Shown here: piece after piece, positions 17,980 to 26,831 of the stretch
Layout of the letters: the number at the start of each line of letters is the position of its first letter
Numbering within the stretch: the first letter of the stretch is position 1
Assembly (NCBI GenBank): GCA_023512345.1
Contig: JAILZT010000018.1
Coordinates: 40,517 to 104,516, forward strand
Direction: 5' to 3'
Length of the DNA: 64,000 nt
Origin: Paenibacillus sp.
GTDB taxonomy: Bacteria > Bacillota > Bacilli > Paenibacillales > Paenibacillaceae
Program-made: the position numbers and the translations under genes
The notes under the pieces: model-generated
What the model was told of the DNA's origin: nothing
Seen by the model: only the letters and a program-made list of their open reading frames with translations
Database searches by the model: none

Positions 17980-19010
17980 GCTTCTTCACCTCCGCTCTCC
18001 AGCGCAACAGCATGGGCTACACACGGAATGCTCTCTCCCTGCTGATATGATAATGGAGATAGCAGCGCTCCCGTTGCCACAATTAGCACCCGCTTCAATT
18101 CCCCCTTCTTCATACGCTTCAGAATATGTCCATAAGTAACAACCGCCGAACATCCACACCCGCTTCCTCCGGCGATAGTATATTTCTGCTTGTCCAAATT
18201 ATAAATAAGCAGGCCGCAGTCATAGAACGTCGTCTCCTCCATTGGAATGCCTTCATCAGCCAATAACTTCTTAGCTATAGGCAGGCCGACAGAGGCGAGA
18301 TCACCGGTAACAATTAAATCATAATGACCGGGAGAGAGACCCGTATCCCGAAAATGTGCAGTTATCGTGTCCACTGCAGCTGGCGCCATGGCTGCGCCCA
18401 TATTATAAGGATCCTTTAGGCCGAGATCCATAATGCGTCCGAGCGTGGCAGAGACCACATAAGGGCCTGATCCGGTGCCGTCATTATGACCGACAATCGC
18501 GCAGCCGGAACCAGTGACTGTGTACTGTGCCGTAGGAGGTTTTTGAGAACCGTATTCAGTGGGATAACGAAACTGTTTTTCTACCGTGCAGTTGTGGCTT
18601 GACGTTCCTGCAAGTACGTATTTACTGCCCCCAGAATCTACAATCATTGATGCAATAGCCAAACTTTCCATTGAAGTCGAACAAGCACCGAATACCCCTA
18701 GATAAGGTACTCCGAGCTCTCTTGCGGCAAATGAACTGCTGATAATCTGGTTCATGAGGTCCCCGCCGACGAAAAACTCCAACTGTTCCTTTTCTATACC
18801 TGCATGGATTAAAGCCAGCTTTGAAGCCTTTTCAAAAAGGGCTCGTTCCGCTTTTTCCCAAGTCTTTTCCCCCATCTCTAGAGAGTCATAAATGAAATCA
18901 AAATCGGAAGATAGCGGCCCCTCCCCTTCTTCCGGACCTACAACAGCAGATGAACCAAGAATACGGGGCCGGGTTGTAAATTGCCAGGTCTGACTGCCCA
19001 GTTGCTTCAT
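17976..19010 (-). CDS. spoVAD: stage V sporulation protein AD
   Basis: A 344-residue protein with a thiolase-like fold. The Cys region FGACSTSMESLAIAS, the GSGCAIVGHN segment and GGSGCGCSAVVTYGH are typical. SpoVAD is the soluble dipicolinate-binding subunit of the SpoVA complex on the spore inner membrane. It lies between spoVAC (3-nt gap) and spoVAE (overlap). Confidence 0.97.
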   Translation of the reverse strand: MKQLGSQTWQFTTRPRILGSSAVVGPEEGEGPLSSDFDFIYDSLEMGEKTWEKAERALFEKASKLALIHAGIEKEQLEFFVGGDLMNQIISSSFAARELGVPYLGVFGACSTSMESLAIASMIVDSGGSKYVLAGTSSHNCTVEKQFRYPTEYGSQKPPTAQYTVTGSGCAIVGHNDGTGSGPYVVSATLGRIMDLGLKDPYNMGAAMAPAAVDTITAHFRDTGLSPGHYDLIVTGDLASVGLPIAKKLLADEGIPMEETTFYDCGLLIYNLDKQKYTIAGGSGCGCSAVVTYGHILKRMKKGELKRVLIVATGALLSPLSYQQGESIPCVAHAVALESGGEEA

Positions 19011-19013
19011 AAC

Positions 19014-19514
19014 TTAATGTGAGCCTCCTCCCAAGCCCATAAGGGCATAGACTATACCAACTATAAAAGCAGCAACAGTACCAAACACAATAACTGAACC
19101 CGCCAGCTTAAACATATTACCGCCAACACCGAGTACAAGACCCTCAGACCGGTGCTCGAGAGCAGCAGAACACATACTGTTGGCAAATCCCGTAACAGGC
19201 ACCGCAGTGCCTGCACCCGCCCATTGAGCGATCTTGTCGTATATTCCGAAGCTAGTCAGGATAACAGATATCAGTATTAACAAGGCGACTGTAGGACTGG
19301 CCGCTTCCTTCGAGGTCATTCCGAAGATTGCCATAAAGGCTTCCTGAATACCTTGTCCAATCACACAGATCAATCCACCGGTTAAGAAAGCACGAACACA
19401 GTTTTTCCCTACAGGTCGTGAGGGTACATAGGGCTTGGACAATTTTTCGTAATCCTTCGGAGTCATACTGGCAATTCGCTGCTTGGCCCCGGATCGTTTA
19501 GATTTTGCCGGCAA
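19014..19514 (-). CDS. spoVAC: stage V sporulation protein AC
   Basis: Membrane protein of about 166 residues, family SpoVAC, with TGGLICVIGQGIQEAF, GAGTAVPVTGFANSMCSAA and a final hydrophobic segment. The frame is open to 19559, but a strong AGGAGGTG site precedes a TTG at 19514, giving MPAKSKRSGAKQR as the start. SpoVAC forms the mechanosensitive part of the dipicolinate channel in Bacillus. Only AC, AD and AE are present, the reduced set common outside Bacillus. Confidence 0.95.
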   Translation of the reverse strand: MPAKSKRSGAKQRIASMTPKDYEKLSKPYVPSRPVGKNCVRAFLTGGLICVIGQGIQEAFMAIFGMTSKEAASPTVALLILISVILTSFGIYDKIAQWAGAGTAVPVTGFANSMCSAALEHRSEGLVLGVGGNMFKLAGSVIVFGTVAAFIVGIVYALMGLGGGSH

Positions 19515-19661
19515 AAGAGCACACCTCCTCTTGAGTTTAGCGAAGAGAGCCTGCCTCAATAGGCAATATCCTTCTGATGGTTCAGGCTCCTCCTAATCCT
19601 TTCTTCGCTTAAATGTTTTCCTTATTGTTCGCTATCTGCATCCCCGTTATGTCCTTCCCAT

Positions 19662-19832
19662 TCAGGAAAAATAAAGCAGAAATATGATCAGCAGCATGAA
19701 CAGTACCAATATAAGTACAGTATCCCTATCGCGTGCATGGCGGTATTCAATGTTCTTGTATTTCGATTTCAAAGAGACTGCACTTGACGGCATTGATCCT
19801 CTTGCTTTGCGCATAGCTCCTGTTGAGCTCAT
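19662..19832 (-). CDS. possible small single-pass membrane protein (56 aa)
   Basis: A minus-strand frame of 56 codons just upstream of spoVAC. A GGAAAGGAAG sequence lies about 7 nt before the ATG. The N-terminal half is basic (MRKARGSM, LKSKYKN), and the last 20 residues form one hydrophobic helix (TVLILVLFMLLIIFLLYF) ending in S. This is typical of a tail-anchored small protein. It could belong to the spoVA transcript. No family is recognised. Confidence 0.45.
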   Translation of the reverse strand: MSSTGAMRKARGSMPSSAVSLKSKYKNIEYRHARDRDTVLILVLFMLLIIFLLYFS

Positions 19833-20032
19833 CTTCTCGCTTCCTTTCCGGGCTCTTGAAAAAAGAGACCTACAACAATATATTCCAGGTAACTCTACCG
19901 GGTGTATAGCCGAACTTTGCAGGTTAACCTACCTTTTACTGCTGGCTGGCTTTATCCTTTGTCAGGGTCCAAAATATGGACATTTGGAAAGACAATGTTC
20001 ATACTAGACAATAGTAAAGGAGCGATTAATAT

Positions 20033-21106
20033 ATGAACCAGGAAACAATGGATCTGTTCAAAACACTAACTGAATTCCCATCAGCTCCCGGGTTTGAACG
20101 CGAACTGAGGGCTCATGTGAAAGAGGCAATGGCACCCTATACAGATGAATTCGTTCATGACCGATTAGGAAGCCTATTCGGCGTTCTGCGTGGAGAAGAG
20201 AATGGCCCAAAAATTATGGTAGCCGGACATTTTGACGAGGTCGGCTTCATGGTTACGGGTATTACAGACAGCGGTATGATCCGTTTCACTCCACTCGGAG
20301 GCTGGCTGTCTTCAGCTGTCTCTTCACAGCGGCTTCATATCATTACACCAAATGGAACACTGACCGGAGTTGTTGGCAGTACCCCTATACACCTGCTTAG
20401 TGATGAAGAACGGAAAAAGTCTGTGGATATCTCCAAAATGTTCATCGACATCGGCGCCGACAGCCGCGAAGAGGCACAAAGCTTCGGTGTAGCCCCGGGC
20501 CAACAGATTGTTCCGATCTGTCCCTTCACACCGCTGGCCAATCCAAAGAAAATCATGGCAAAAGCCTGGGATAACCGGTATGGTGTAGGCCTTGCCATTG
20601 AACTGGTAAAAGCATTACATGGCAAAAAACATCCTAATACCGTGTATGCTGGAGCTACGGTTCAAGAGGAAGTTGGTTTGCGGGGAGCACGAACAGCGGC
20701 AAATTTACTTTCACCGGATATTTTCTTCGGGCTGGATGCAAGTGCTGCAGCTGATATGACAGGTGACCGACAAGCTTTTGGACAGCTAGGTCAAGGCGCT
20801 TTGCTCCGCATATATGATCCAACCATGATCACTCATCGAGGTCTGCTTGAATATGTGCAGGATACAGCGGATACGAATCGGATTAAATATCAGTACTTTG
20901 TCTCTCAGGGGGGAACCGATGCCGGACAGGTCCATGTAAGCGGTATTGGTGTTCCTTCAGCAGTAATCGGAATCTGCTCACGATATATCCATACCCCCGC
21001 GTCAATCATACATAGCGATGATTATGAAGCCGCAAAAGAGCTTCTAATTAAGCTGGTTGAAGGATTGGATCGGACGACGCTGCAAACCATTATTGAGCGG
21101 AGCTAA
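20033..21106 (+). CDS. M42-family metallo-aminopeptidase
   Basis: Protein of 357 residues. Metal ligands and catalytic residues of the M42 family are visible: His/Asp in AGHFDEVGFM, Asp in KAWDNRYG, the Glu pair in QEEVGLRGA, Asp in GLDASAAAD and the late His in YIHTPAS. Such enzymes are cytosolic dinuclear-zinc or cobalt aminopeptidases, some acting on glycans-linked peptides. AAAGGAG precedes the ATG. It is a single plus-strand gene with a shared terminator. Confidence 0.94.
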   Translation: MNQETMDLFKTLTEFPSAPGFERELRAHVKEAMAPYTDEFVHDRLGSLFGVLRGEENGPKIMVAGHFDEVGFMVTGITDSGMIRFTPLGGWLSSAVSSQRLHIITPNGTLTGVVGSTPIHLLSDEERKKSVDISKMFIDIGADSREEAQSFGVAPGQQIVPICPFTPLANPKKIMAKAWDNRYGVGLAIELVKALHGKKHPNTVYAGATVQEEVGLRGARTAANLLSPDIFFGLDASAAADMTGDRQAFGQLGQGALLRIYDPTMITHRGLLEYVQDTADTNRIKYQYFVSQGGTDAGQVHVSGIGVPSAVIGICSRYIHTPASIIHSDDYEAAKELLIKLVEGLDRTTLQTIIERS

Positions 21107-21175
21107 AAACGTTATATAAGTATACAAAGTGCAACTAAACATAATGAAAAACAGCGATATGCATGTAACTATATA

Positions 21176-21213
21176 AAAAGCCGCAAGGGCATCAATCGCC
21201 CCTGCGGCTTTTT
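21176..21213. terminator. bidirectional terminator between M42 peptidase and mtlD
   Basis: AAAAAGCCGCAaGGGC pairs with GCCCCTGCGGCTTTTT around a short loop. A/T runs on both sides allow it to stop transcription of both convergent units. Confidence 0.9.
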
Positions 21214-21231
21214 ATAACTCTATGGAAGGTA

Positions 21232-22377
21232 CTATTTCAGCTTGTTATACTCTACCATAACAGACTTATGAACATCATGGTCTGCGGCAAGTCCTGTATA
21301 CTTCGTTACGGTTGCTTCCACTCCGATATCGGCTATGGATGCTTGAAGTTCAACCGCCTCTGGATCATCCTGCGCAATGAACAGCAGTGCACCCGCCATT
21401 GAACGTGTCAAGGCAGTATAGCTCAGACCTCTATCATAAGCCTGAAGTGCTGGCGATACCAGACGATCGTTCGGAGAAAGCTTGCGAAGGGGTGAACGAC
21501 CTACACGTGAGACTTCATCTGTCAGGGACGGATTCCGGAAACGTTCCAGGTTCTTGTCGATATACTTGGTGTGCTCGGCTTGATCGAAGCCATGCTTGTT
21601 CACAAGAACTGCACCTGTCTCCAGCAATACTTCTCTTACCAAAGAAGTAAGTTCCTCATCAGCCATAGCTTGTTGGATGGTCTCATACCCACGTAAAAAC
21701 CCAAGGTAAGCAGCGGAACAGTGACCTGTGTTCACAGTGAATAACTTACGTTCAATATAAGGATCAAGGTTCTCCACGTAATGTACTCCACCCACAGGCG
21801 TATATCCAGGAATCATCTGGGACGAATCAATTACCCACTCATAGAAAGGCTCTACTACAACCTTAAGTATATCTTCATGCTGCTGCAACGGAACAATACG
21901 GTCTACTGCGGCATTAGGGAAAGCTATAGAAGCATCTGCTTTAACCCGGGACTCCTCATCCAATTGGGCATAGACAAGCTCTTTGAGCTGAGCACTACCC
22001 CCAATAGCGTTCTCACAAGCGATAACATGCAACGGAGCGGAAGATACAGCCAGACGTTCAGTGATTCCTTTCGCAATAGAACCAGCGATATGCTTCAATA
22101 TGGATACTCCAACAGCCGTCGTAACTATATCAGCTTCAGCAATTGCAGTGATGACCTCGTCGGACTGAGTAACACTGCTAAGAGCAGTTACATTAGTAAC
22201 CGTAACGGTTTCCTGACCTTCACTAGCCAAGGTAACCGGATACTCTCCACGTTGCTTAAGCTGAGTAACAAAATTCTCATTCACATCCACGAAACATACT
22301 TCATAACCGGCCTGTGACAAAAGAAGACCGATAAAGCCTCTACCGATATTACCTGCACCAAAATGTACAGCCTTCAT
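21232..22377 (-). CDS. mtlD: mannitol-1-phosphate 5-dehydrogenase MtlD
   Basis: Protein of 381 residues. The N-terminal NAD-binding motif is HFGAGNIGRGFIG, and the catalytic segment NTGHCSAAYLGFLRG lies in the middle. It oxidises mannitol-1-phosphate to fructose-6-phosphate. It overlaps mtlF by one base (TAATG), so it is translationally coupled, and is the last gene of the mannitol operon. Confidence 0.97.
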   Translation of the reverse strand: MKAVHFGAGNIGRGFIGLLLSQAGYEVCFVDVNENFVTQLKQRGEYPVTLASEGQETVTVTNVTALSSVTQSDEVITAIAEADIVTTAVGVSILKHIAGSIAKGITERLAVSSAPLHVIACENAIGGSAQLKELVYAQLDEESRVKADASIAFPNAAVDRIVPLQQHEDILKVVVEPFYEWVIDSSQMIPGYTPVGGVHYVENLDPYIERKLFTVNTGHCSAAYLGFLRGYETIQQAMADEELTSLVREVLLETGAVLVNKHGFDQAEHTKYIDKNLERFRNPSLTDEVSRVGRSPLRKLSPNDRLVSPALQAYDRGLSYTALTRSMAGALLFIAQDDPEAVELQASIADIGVEATVTKYTGLAADHDVHKSVMVEYNKLK

Positions 22378-22811
22378 TATTCAACGCCTCCTTCAAAGAT
22401 CTCTATGATCGCAGCCGGAGTAGGAGCGTTCATTACGCGTTCAATCGCATCATCTTCAGTAAAGATCATCGCTACGTTCGTTAGAACCTCCATATGGGAG
22501 TCTCCTGCGGCAGCAATGCCAATTACAATAAATGCCGGCTCATCTCCACCGAAATCAACACCATTAGGGAAACGGACAACCGACATCCCCGTTGATTTGA
22601 TGAATTGTTTTCCTTCTTTTGTCCCATGGGGAATGGCCAGACCTCCGCCCATATAGGTAGATACAACCTCTTCCCGCTCCAACATTTTAGGAATATATTC
22701 TTCGGTTACATGACCTGCTTCAACAAGCAATTTCCCTGCTATTGCGATCGCTTCATATTTATCTTTAGCGTCTGCATTCATTATAATTTTATTTTCTGAC
22801 AGTATACTCAT
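22377..22811 (-). CDS. mtlF: mannitol PTS enzyme IIA, MtlF
   Basis: A 144-residue EIIA domain of the mannitol/fructose class. The phosphorylated His is in GGLAIPHGTKEG near residue 65. The frame stays open into mtlR, but AGAGGAACC before the ATG at 22811 gives the standard start MSILSENKIIMNADAK. It accepts phosphate from HPr and passes it to the IIB domain of MtlA. Confidence 0.95.
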   Translation of the reverse strand: MSILSENKIIMNADAKDKYEAIAIAGKLLVEAGHVTEEYIPKMLEREEVVSTYMGGGLAIPHGTKEGKQFIKSTGMSVVRFPNGVDFGGDEPAFIVIGIAAAGDSHMEVLTNVAMIFTEDDAIERVMNAPTPAAIIEIFEGGVE

Positions 22812-22827
22812 ATGGTTCCTCTCACTT

Positions 22828-24897
22828 TCACATTTTATTTTCAAAAAAGCGCAGAAGCTCAGAAGATAAATATTGTCTGATCTCCGCTTCATTTCTCTCC
22901 TCAAGCAGCCTTACCAGTTCCGAATTCAATAATAGTGCACTAATTTCACTCAATACTTCCAAGCTTTCCTTCGATAGCTTGCGGGGGGCAAGCATCAGCA
23001 GGATTACTTTCACCTCTGTATTGCCTTCTAGCAGAACGGGCTGACGAAGTCGGTATAAAGACAAAGAAGACATATGAATATGACTGCTCCGTGTGTGAAA
23101 CAAGGCTAGTCTTGTATCTGGAATCACCTGACTCGCCATTTTTTCCCGTTCCAGCAATCGTTCCAACAGAATATCTGAATCACCTATGACACCACTGCCG
23201 TTCAGTGTATCCAGCATTTCCGATAGTGTTGCCGGGAGATTCATTCCCTCATTATCCAAGGGATAGAACCGAAAACGCTCAATCAAGCTGACCATCTCAT
23301 CCAGAATGCCTTTATAGCTTTTCATTCGGTCAAAAGCCGCTTCATCACGAACTTCTTTTCCAGTCTCAAGGAAAGATGCGGGAGATGCGTTTTCCTTAAA
23401 CGTTGTATTTTGGATATAATTGAGCAGCTTCTCAATCTCTTCTCTTGTGAGCAAAGGGCTGATTTTGATATAACGGTCCTTGGCCAGCGGCAGGTCAATA
23501 GTAGAGATAATTAAATCATACTCTTCTTCACGCATCCGTGCAGCCTCGTACCATGATATATTGCCGAGCACCTCGATTTGCGGCATTTCCTTCATAAGTC
23601 TTGTGGCTAAAAGCCGGGAAGAACTGAGACCACTCGCACAGACAAGAATCGCACGAACATTACGCCTCAGTTGGTTCAGCCTTTCTATGGACGCTCCAAA
23701 ATGCATGACCAAAAATCCAATTTCTTCATCGGGAATTTCTAAATCTAATTCCATATCCTCTACAGCGGAACGAACAATGTGGAATAGGAATTCATAGTCC
23801 TTCCGAATAGGTCCTAGGAGAGGATTGCGAATACGGGTTCCTTCACGGATCCGCTTCAAGGCTGGATCAATATGCTCTAGCAGCCCTTCACGAAGCGAAC
23901 GATCACTCTGAAAAGGCAACCCTGTACGTTTAATTACATTTTCAGTTAACCTGTACACGATTTCCATCAAACCGATATCCCCATATGCAAAATCCGCAGT
24001 AGAAAAGGAATCTTGCACCCGATCAAATAACCCTGCAATATACAAAATTTCTATTTTGGGAAACTCCAAGCCCAATTGCTCACCCAGCTTGTGCACGAAT
24101 TGTTCGGTGCCAGCGATATTCCGGTGATCAGACATACGGGAGTATCCTGCTTCTTCAGCACTATCGATTCTTCTGCCAATCTCGACTCGCCTTACGGTAA
24201 CGGCAAGACCCAGCAGCAGCTCCATATAGACGATTTCTGGAAGTTCTACCGTCCAAGACCATTCCATGTCCCACAGGGTATTTTCCACATTCATAAGATT
24301 GTTTTTGCCCACCATAGCCAAGAGCATGCTGAATACCAGATTGCCTTCCATTTGCGGGGCATGCCCTACAAGATCCGATTGATCGAGATGCTCTGCAGCC
24401 AAACGGCAGATCGCTCTTCGCTTATCGATCTCACTTCCAGTGATCTCAACGCCATAGCCTCTTCTGCGAACCAATTGCAATCCAAACTTTTGTACCCAAG
24501 GTTCCAACTCATCCAAGTCATAACTAATGGAAGCTACGGTTACCTTTAAAGAATGTGCCAGAGAGAATAGTTTCACTGGCTCTTCCGCCTCAAGCAGCAA
24601 GCATAGCTCATACACTTTACGGTCTTCGCCGGAGTACTCCGCCGTCTTTTCTTCCTGCAAAAATTTCCGCAGCTCCGCAAGACCAGCCTCAAGTCCGGTC
24701 AATTGGATGCCTTTTCCCGATTTTCGACTCAGATCCAGCCCGAAATCTCGCAGTATTTGTTCGATATCTTCCATTTCCCGGTGAACGGTTCTCACGCTCA
24801 CTCCGGTGCTCCCAGCGATTTCGGCGGCTGTAATCTCTTCGTTTACTCCCAGGAGAAGAAATATGATCTGTCTTTGCCTGGCGGTAATTTTCCTCAT
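22828..24897 (-). CDS. mtlR: mannitol operon activator MtlR (PTS-regulated)
   Basis: Large PTS-controlled regulator of about 689 residues. Order: N-terminal HTH (RQRQIIFLLLG, STGVSVRTVHREMEDIEQIL), two PRD domains (the second with EIGFLVMHFGASIERL), an EIIB-like domain with Cys in VCASGLSSSRLL, and an EIIA-like domain with His in ALFHTRSSHIH. Phosphorylation by HPr and the mannitol PTS tunes it in relatives. The frame can start at 24927, but that ATG lies inside a hairpin; the ATG at 24897 behind GCGAGG is preferred. It sits between mtlA and mtlF. Confidence 0.93.
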   Translation of the reverse strand: MRKITARQRQIIFLLLGVNEEITAAEIAGSTGVSVRTVHREMEDIEQILRDFGLDLSRKSGKGIQLTGLEAGLAELRKFLQEEKTAEYSGEDRKVYELCLLLEAEEPVKLFSLAHSLKVTVASISYDLDELEPWVQKFGLQLVRRRGYGVEITGSEIDKRRAICRLAAEHLDQSDLVGHAPQMEGNLVFSMLLAMVGKNNLMNVENTLWDMEWSWTVELPEIVYMELLLGLAVTVRRVEIGRRIDSAEEAGYSRMSDHRNIAGTEQFVHKLGEQLGLEFPKIEILYIAGLFDRVQDSFSTADFAYGDIGLMEIVYRLTENVIKRTGLPFQSDRSLREGLLEHIDPALKRIREGTRIRNPLLGPIRKDYEFLFHIVRSAVEDMELDLEIPDEEIGFLVMHFGASIERLNQLRRNVRAILVCASGLSSSRLLATRLMKEMPQIEVLGNISWYEAARMREEEYDLIISTIDLPLAKDRYIKISPLLTREEIEKLLNYIQNTTFKENASPASFLETGKEVRDEAAFDRMKSYKGILDEMVSLIERFRFYPLDNEGMNLPATLSEMLDTLNGSGVIGDSDILLERLLEREKMASQVIPDTRLALFHTRSSHIHMSSLSLYRLRQPVLLEGNTEVKVILLMLAPRKLSKESLEVLSEISALLLNSELVRLLEERNEAEIRQYLSSELLRFFENKM

Positions 24898-24919
24898 CTC
24901 AGGATACCTCGCCTTAAAT

Positions 24920-24952
24920 GGAGACAACGCTGGCTTTGCGGCCAGCGTCTCC
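24920..24952. terminator. hairpin between mtlA and mtlR
   Basis: GGAGACaaCGCTGGC pairs with GGCCAGCGTCTCC around TTTGC. It is followed by TTTTATTT on the plus strand and by a weaker ATTT on the minus strand. It may reduce mtlR/mtlF/mtlD expression relative to mtlA. Confidence 0.6.
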
Positions 24953-25019
24953 TTTTATTTACATGTTCAATAAATTCCATTGTGCCTAGTGATTGTTAAA
25001 TTATTACATACGGCCTTTG

Positions 25020-26459
25020 TTATTTCAAACGCTCCACAAGCTCATCATATTTCGGGCTCTTCAGGAAGTTGTCGATTGAAATATGCTCTGCAGTCGGATT
25101 GCTTGCAATTGCACGATCAGTTAACGTCTTTTGTGTTACTACGATATCGGCATCTGCCGGAATTTCACTGACAGGTGAGTTTATGACTGTAATATTTACA
25201 CCTGCTGTTTGTAGTTTTTTTCTGAGTACGGAAGCACCCATTGCACTGGAGCCCATACCTGCATCACAAGCAAAGACGATTTTATTAACATTAGCTTTGT
25301 TACGAACATTAGTGGATACAGAAGCTGTTGCAGCTGTTTGAGCTGCAGTACCTGCAGTCTTCATGTCTTTCATTTTTGCAGCTGCTTCTTCCAGATCCAT
25401 TTCCTCTTCGTCATTCTTGCGAGAAGTCTTCAGGAGAACAGAAGCGATCAGGAACGATACCACAGTTGCTACAATTACACCAGCAAGCATTGCAAAGTAT
25501 CCGCCTTTAGGTGTAAAGGTAAAGTAAGCAAGGATACTGCCCGGTGAAGGAGCACCTGTCAGACCTGCGTTTAACAATTGGAACATAAATGTACCGGAAA
25601 CACCACCACCGATAACAGCCAAGATCAGACGAGGATTCATCAAGATGTACGGGAAGTAAATTTCGTGAATACCGCCAAAGAAGTGAATGACGATCGCGCC
25701 GGGAGCGGATGATTTAGCAGCTCCACGTCCAACGAACCAATAAGCAAGAAGGATACCAAGACCTGGACCCGGATTCGATTCGAGCATGTATAAAATAGAC
25801 TTGCCTAATCTTAATGATTCTTCTGAAGCGATAGGAGTCAAGATACCATGATTGATTGCATTGTTGAGGAACAATACCTTGGCTGGCTCGATAATGACAT
25901 TGACAAGCGGCAGCAAGTGGTTATCTACAAGGAATTGAACACCATCTGAAAGCACATTAGTAATTCCTGTGATAATAGGACCAATAACTTTATAAGCTCC
26001 CAGTGATAAAAGACCACCGATAATACCCAACGAGAAGTTGTTCACAAGCATTTCGAAGCCAGCTTTTATTTTACCGTCTACTGCACGGTCAAATTGTTTC
26101 AGGATCCATGCCGCCAAAGGACCTACCAGCATTGCACCTAGAAACATCGGTAACGTTGATCCAACGATAACACCCATTGTCACAATTGCCCCGATTACAC
26201 CGCCGCGTTTACCATGAACCATGTTACCGCCTGTGTAACCGATTAACAGCGGTAACAAATAAGTAATCATCGGACCTACAAGTTTAGCTAGGTCTTCATT
26301 TGGCGCCCACCCTGTTGGAATGAATAATGCCGTGATTAATCCCCAAGCGATAAAAGCGCCGATATTCGGCATAACCATACCGCTCAGCATACGGCCGAAT
26401 TGTTGTACTTGTACCCGTGCACCACCGGATGTATTTTGCTTAGTTGGCGTTGTGGCCAT
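25020..26459 (-). CDS. mtlA: mannitol PTS permease EIICB, MtlA
   Basis: A 479-residue fusion. The IIC part (residues 20-340) is a multi-spanning membrane domain with NPGPGLGILLAYW and a GGIHEIYFPYILM signature. The IIB part (from about 390) has the phosphorylated Cys in VFACDAGMGSSAMGASVL. It carries mannitol in while phosphorylating it. EIIA is the separate mtlF gene. First gene of the operon; a cre-like site lies upstream. Confidence 0.97.
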   Translation of the reverse strand: MATTPTKQNTSGGARVQVQQFGRMLSGMVMPNIGAFIAWGLITALFIPTGWAPNEDLAKLVGPMITYLLPLLIGYTGGNMVHGKRGGVIGAIVTMGVIVGSTLPMFLGAMLVGPLAAWILKQFDRAVDGKIKAGFEMLVNNFSLGIIGGLLSLGAYKVIGPIITGITNVLSDGVQFLVDNHLLPLVNVIIEPAKVLFLNNAINHGILTPIASEESLRLGKSILYMLESNPGPGLGILLAYWFVGRGAAKSSAPGAIVIHFFGGIHEIYFPYILMNPRLILAVIGGGVSGTFMFQLLNAGLTGAPSPGSILAYFTFTPKGGYFAMLAGVIVATVVSFLIASVLLKTSRKNDEEEMDLEEAAAKMKDMKTAGTAAQTAATASVSTNVRNKANVNKIVFACDAGMGSSAMGASVLRKKLQTAGVNITVINSPVSEIPADADIVVTQKTLTDRAIASNPTAEHISIDNFLKSPKYDELVERLK

Positions 26460-26473
26460 TTGTAAATGCCCCC

Positions 26474-26608
26474 TTATATGATGGAATGGGATAACTCCGT
26501 AATGAGCTTGTTTTTGAAGTCATCCTCTATGTACACATCGTAAATCAAAGCGCTTTCTTTGTCATCAAATTGAAAACACGGTTTCGTCATGAACGTTGTT
26601 GACAACAT
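26474..26608 (-). CDS. possible leader ORF upstream of mtlA (44 codons)
   Basis: A frame of 44 codons ends 15 nt before the mtlA start. Its codons look protein-like (KPCFQFDDKESALIYDVYIE), with acidic and aromatic residues, but the ribosome binding site is weak. The cre-like site lies inside it. It could be a leader peptide, a remnant or chance. Confidence 0.25.
   Translation of the reverse strand: MLSTTFMTKPCFQFDDKESALIYDVYIEDDFKNKLITELSHSII
26545..26558 (-). promoter_or_regulatory. cre-like catabolite repression site in mtlA leader
   Basis: AGAAAGCGCTTTGA on the minus strand differs at one position from the CcpA operator consensus and has the AAGCGCTT core. It lies about 90 bp before mtlA, consistent with CcpA control of mannitol use. 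Confidence 0.6.
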
Positions 26609-26654
26609 TTAAGAGTTCTTGCCAAGAGACTTTTTTACTATTTCCAAAAACAAA

Positions 26655-26684
26655 CGGAAGCCTGCATTAAATGCAAAACTTCCG
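26655..26684 (-). terminator. terminator-like hairpin in the mtlA leader
   Basis: CGGAAG...TGCAT pairs with ATGCA...CTTCCG, followed on the minus strand by TTTGTTTTT. Because no gene ends here, it may be an attenuator of mtlA. A 33-codon frame (26638-26739, TTG start, AAGGAG 6 nt upstream) spans the hairpin. Confidence 0.45.
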
Positions 26685-26784
26685 CCAATCCAAGTGTATT
26701 AATACATCTGATTTCCTCCAAATCGGCCTCGTGTGCCAATGGGCACTCCTTTATTGTGCTCAGATCCTAAGAAGACTGTAAATC

Positions 26785-26815
26785 AAATAAAAGCTGCCCC
26801 CACAATCGGGCAGCT
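26785..26815 (-). terminator. terminator of the aldo/keto reductase gene
   Basis: AGCTGCCC pairs with GGGCAGCT, followed by TTTTATTTG on the minus strand. It lies 17 nt after the reductase stop codon. Confidence 0.85.
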
Positions 26816-26831
26816 TCTCAAATATAAAAGA

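Noticed and set aside
19684..20007. 107-codon plus-strand frame before the M42 peptidase
   Set aside because: It overlaps the more plausible minus-strand small membrane protein and has no ribosome binding site.
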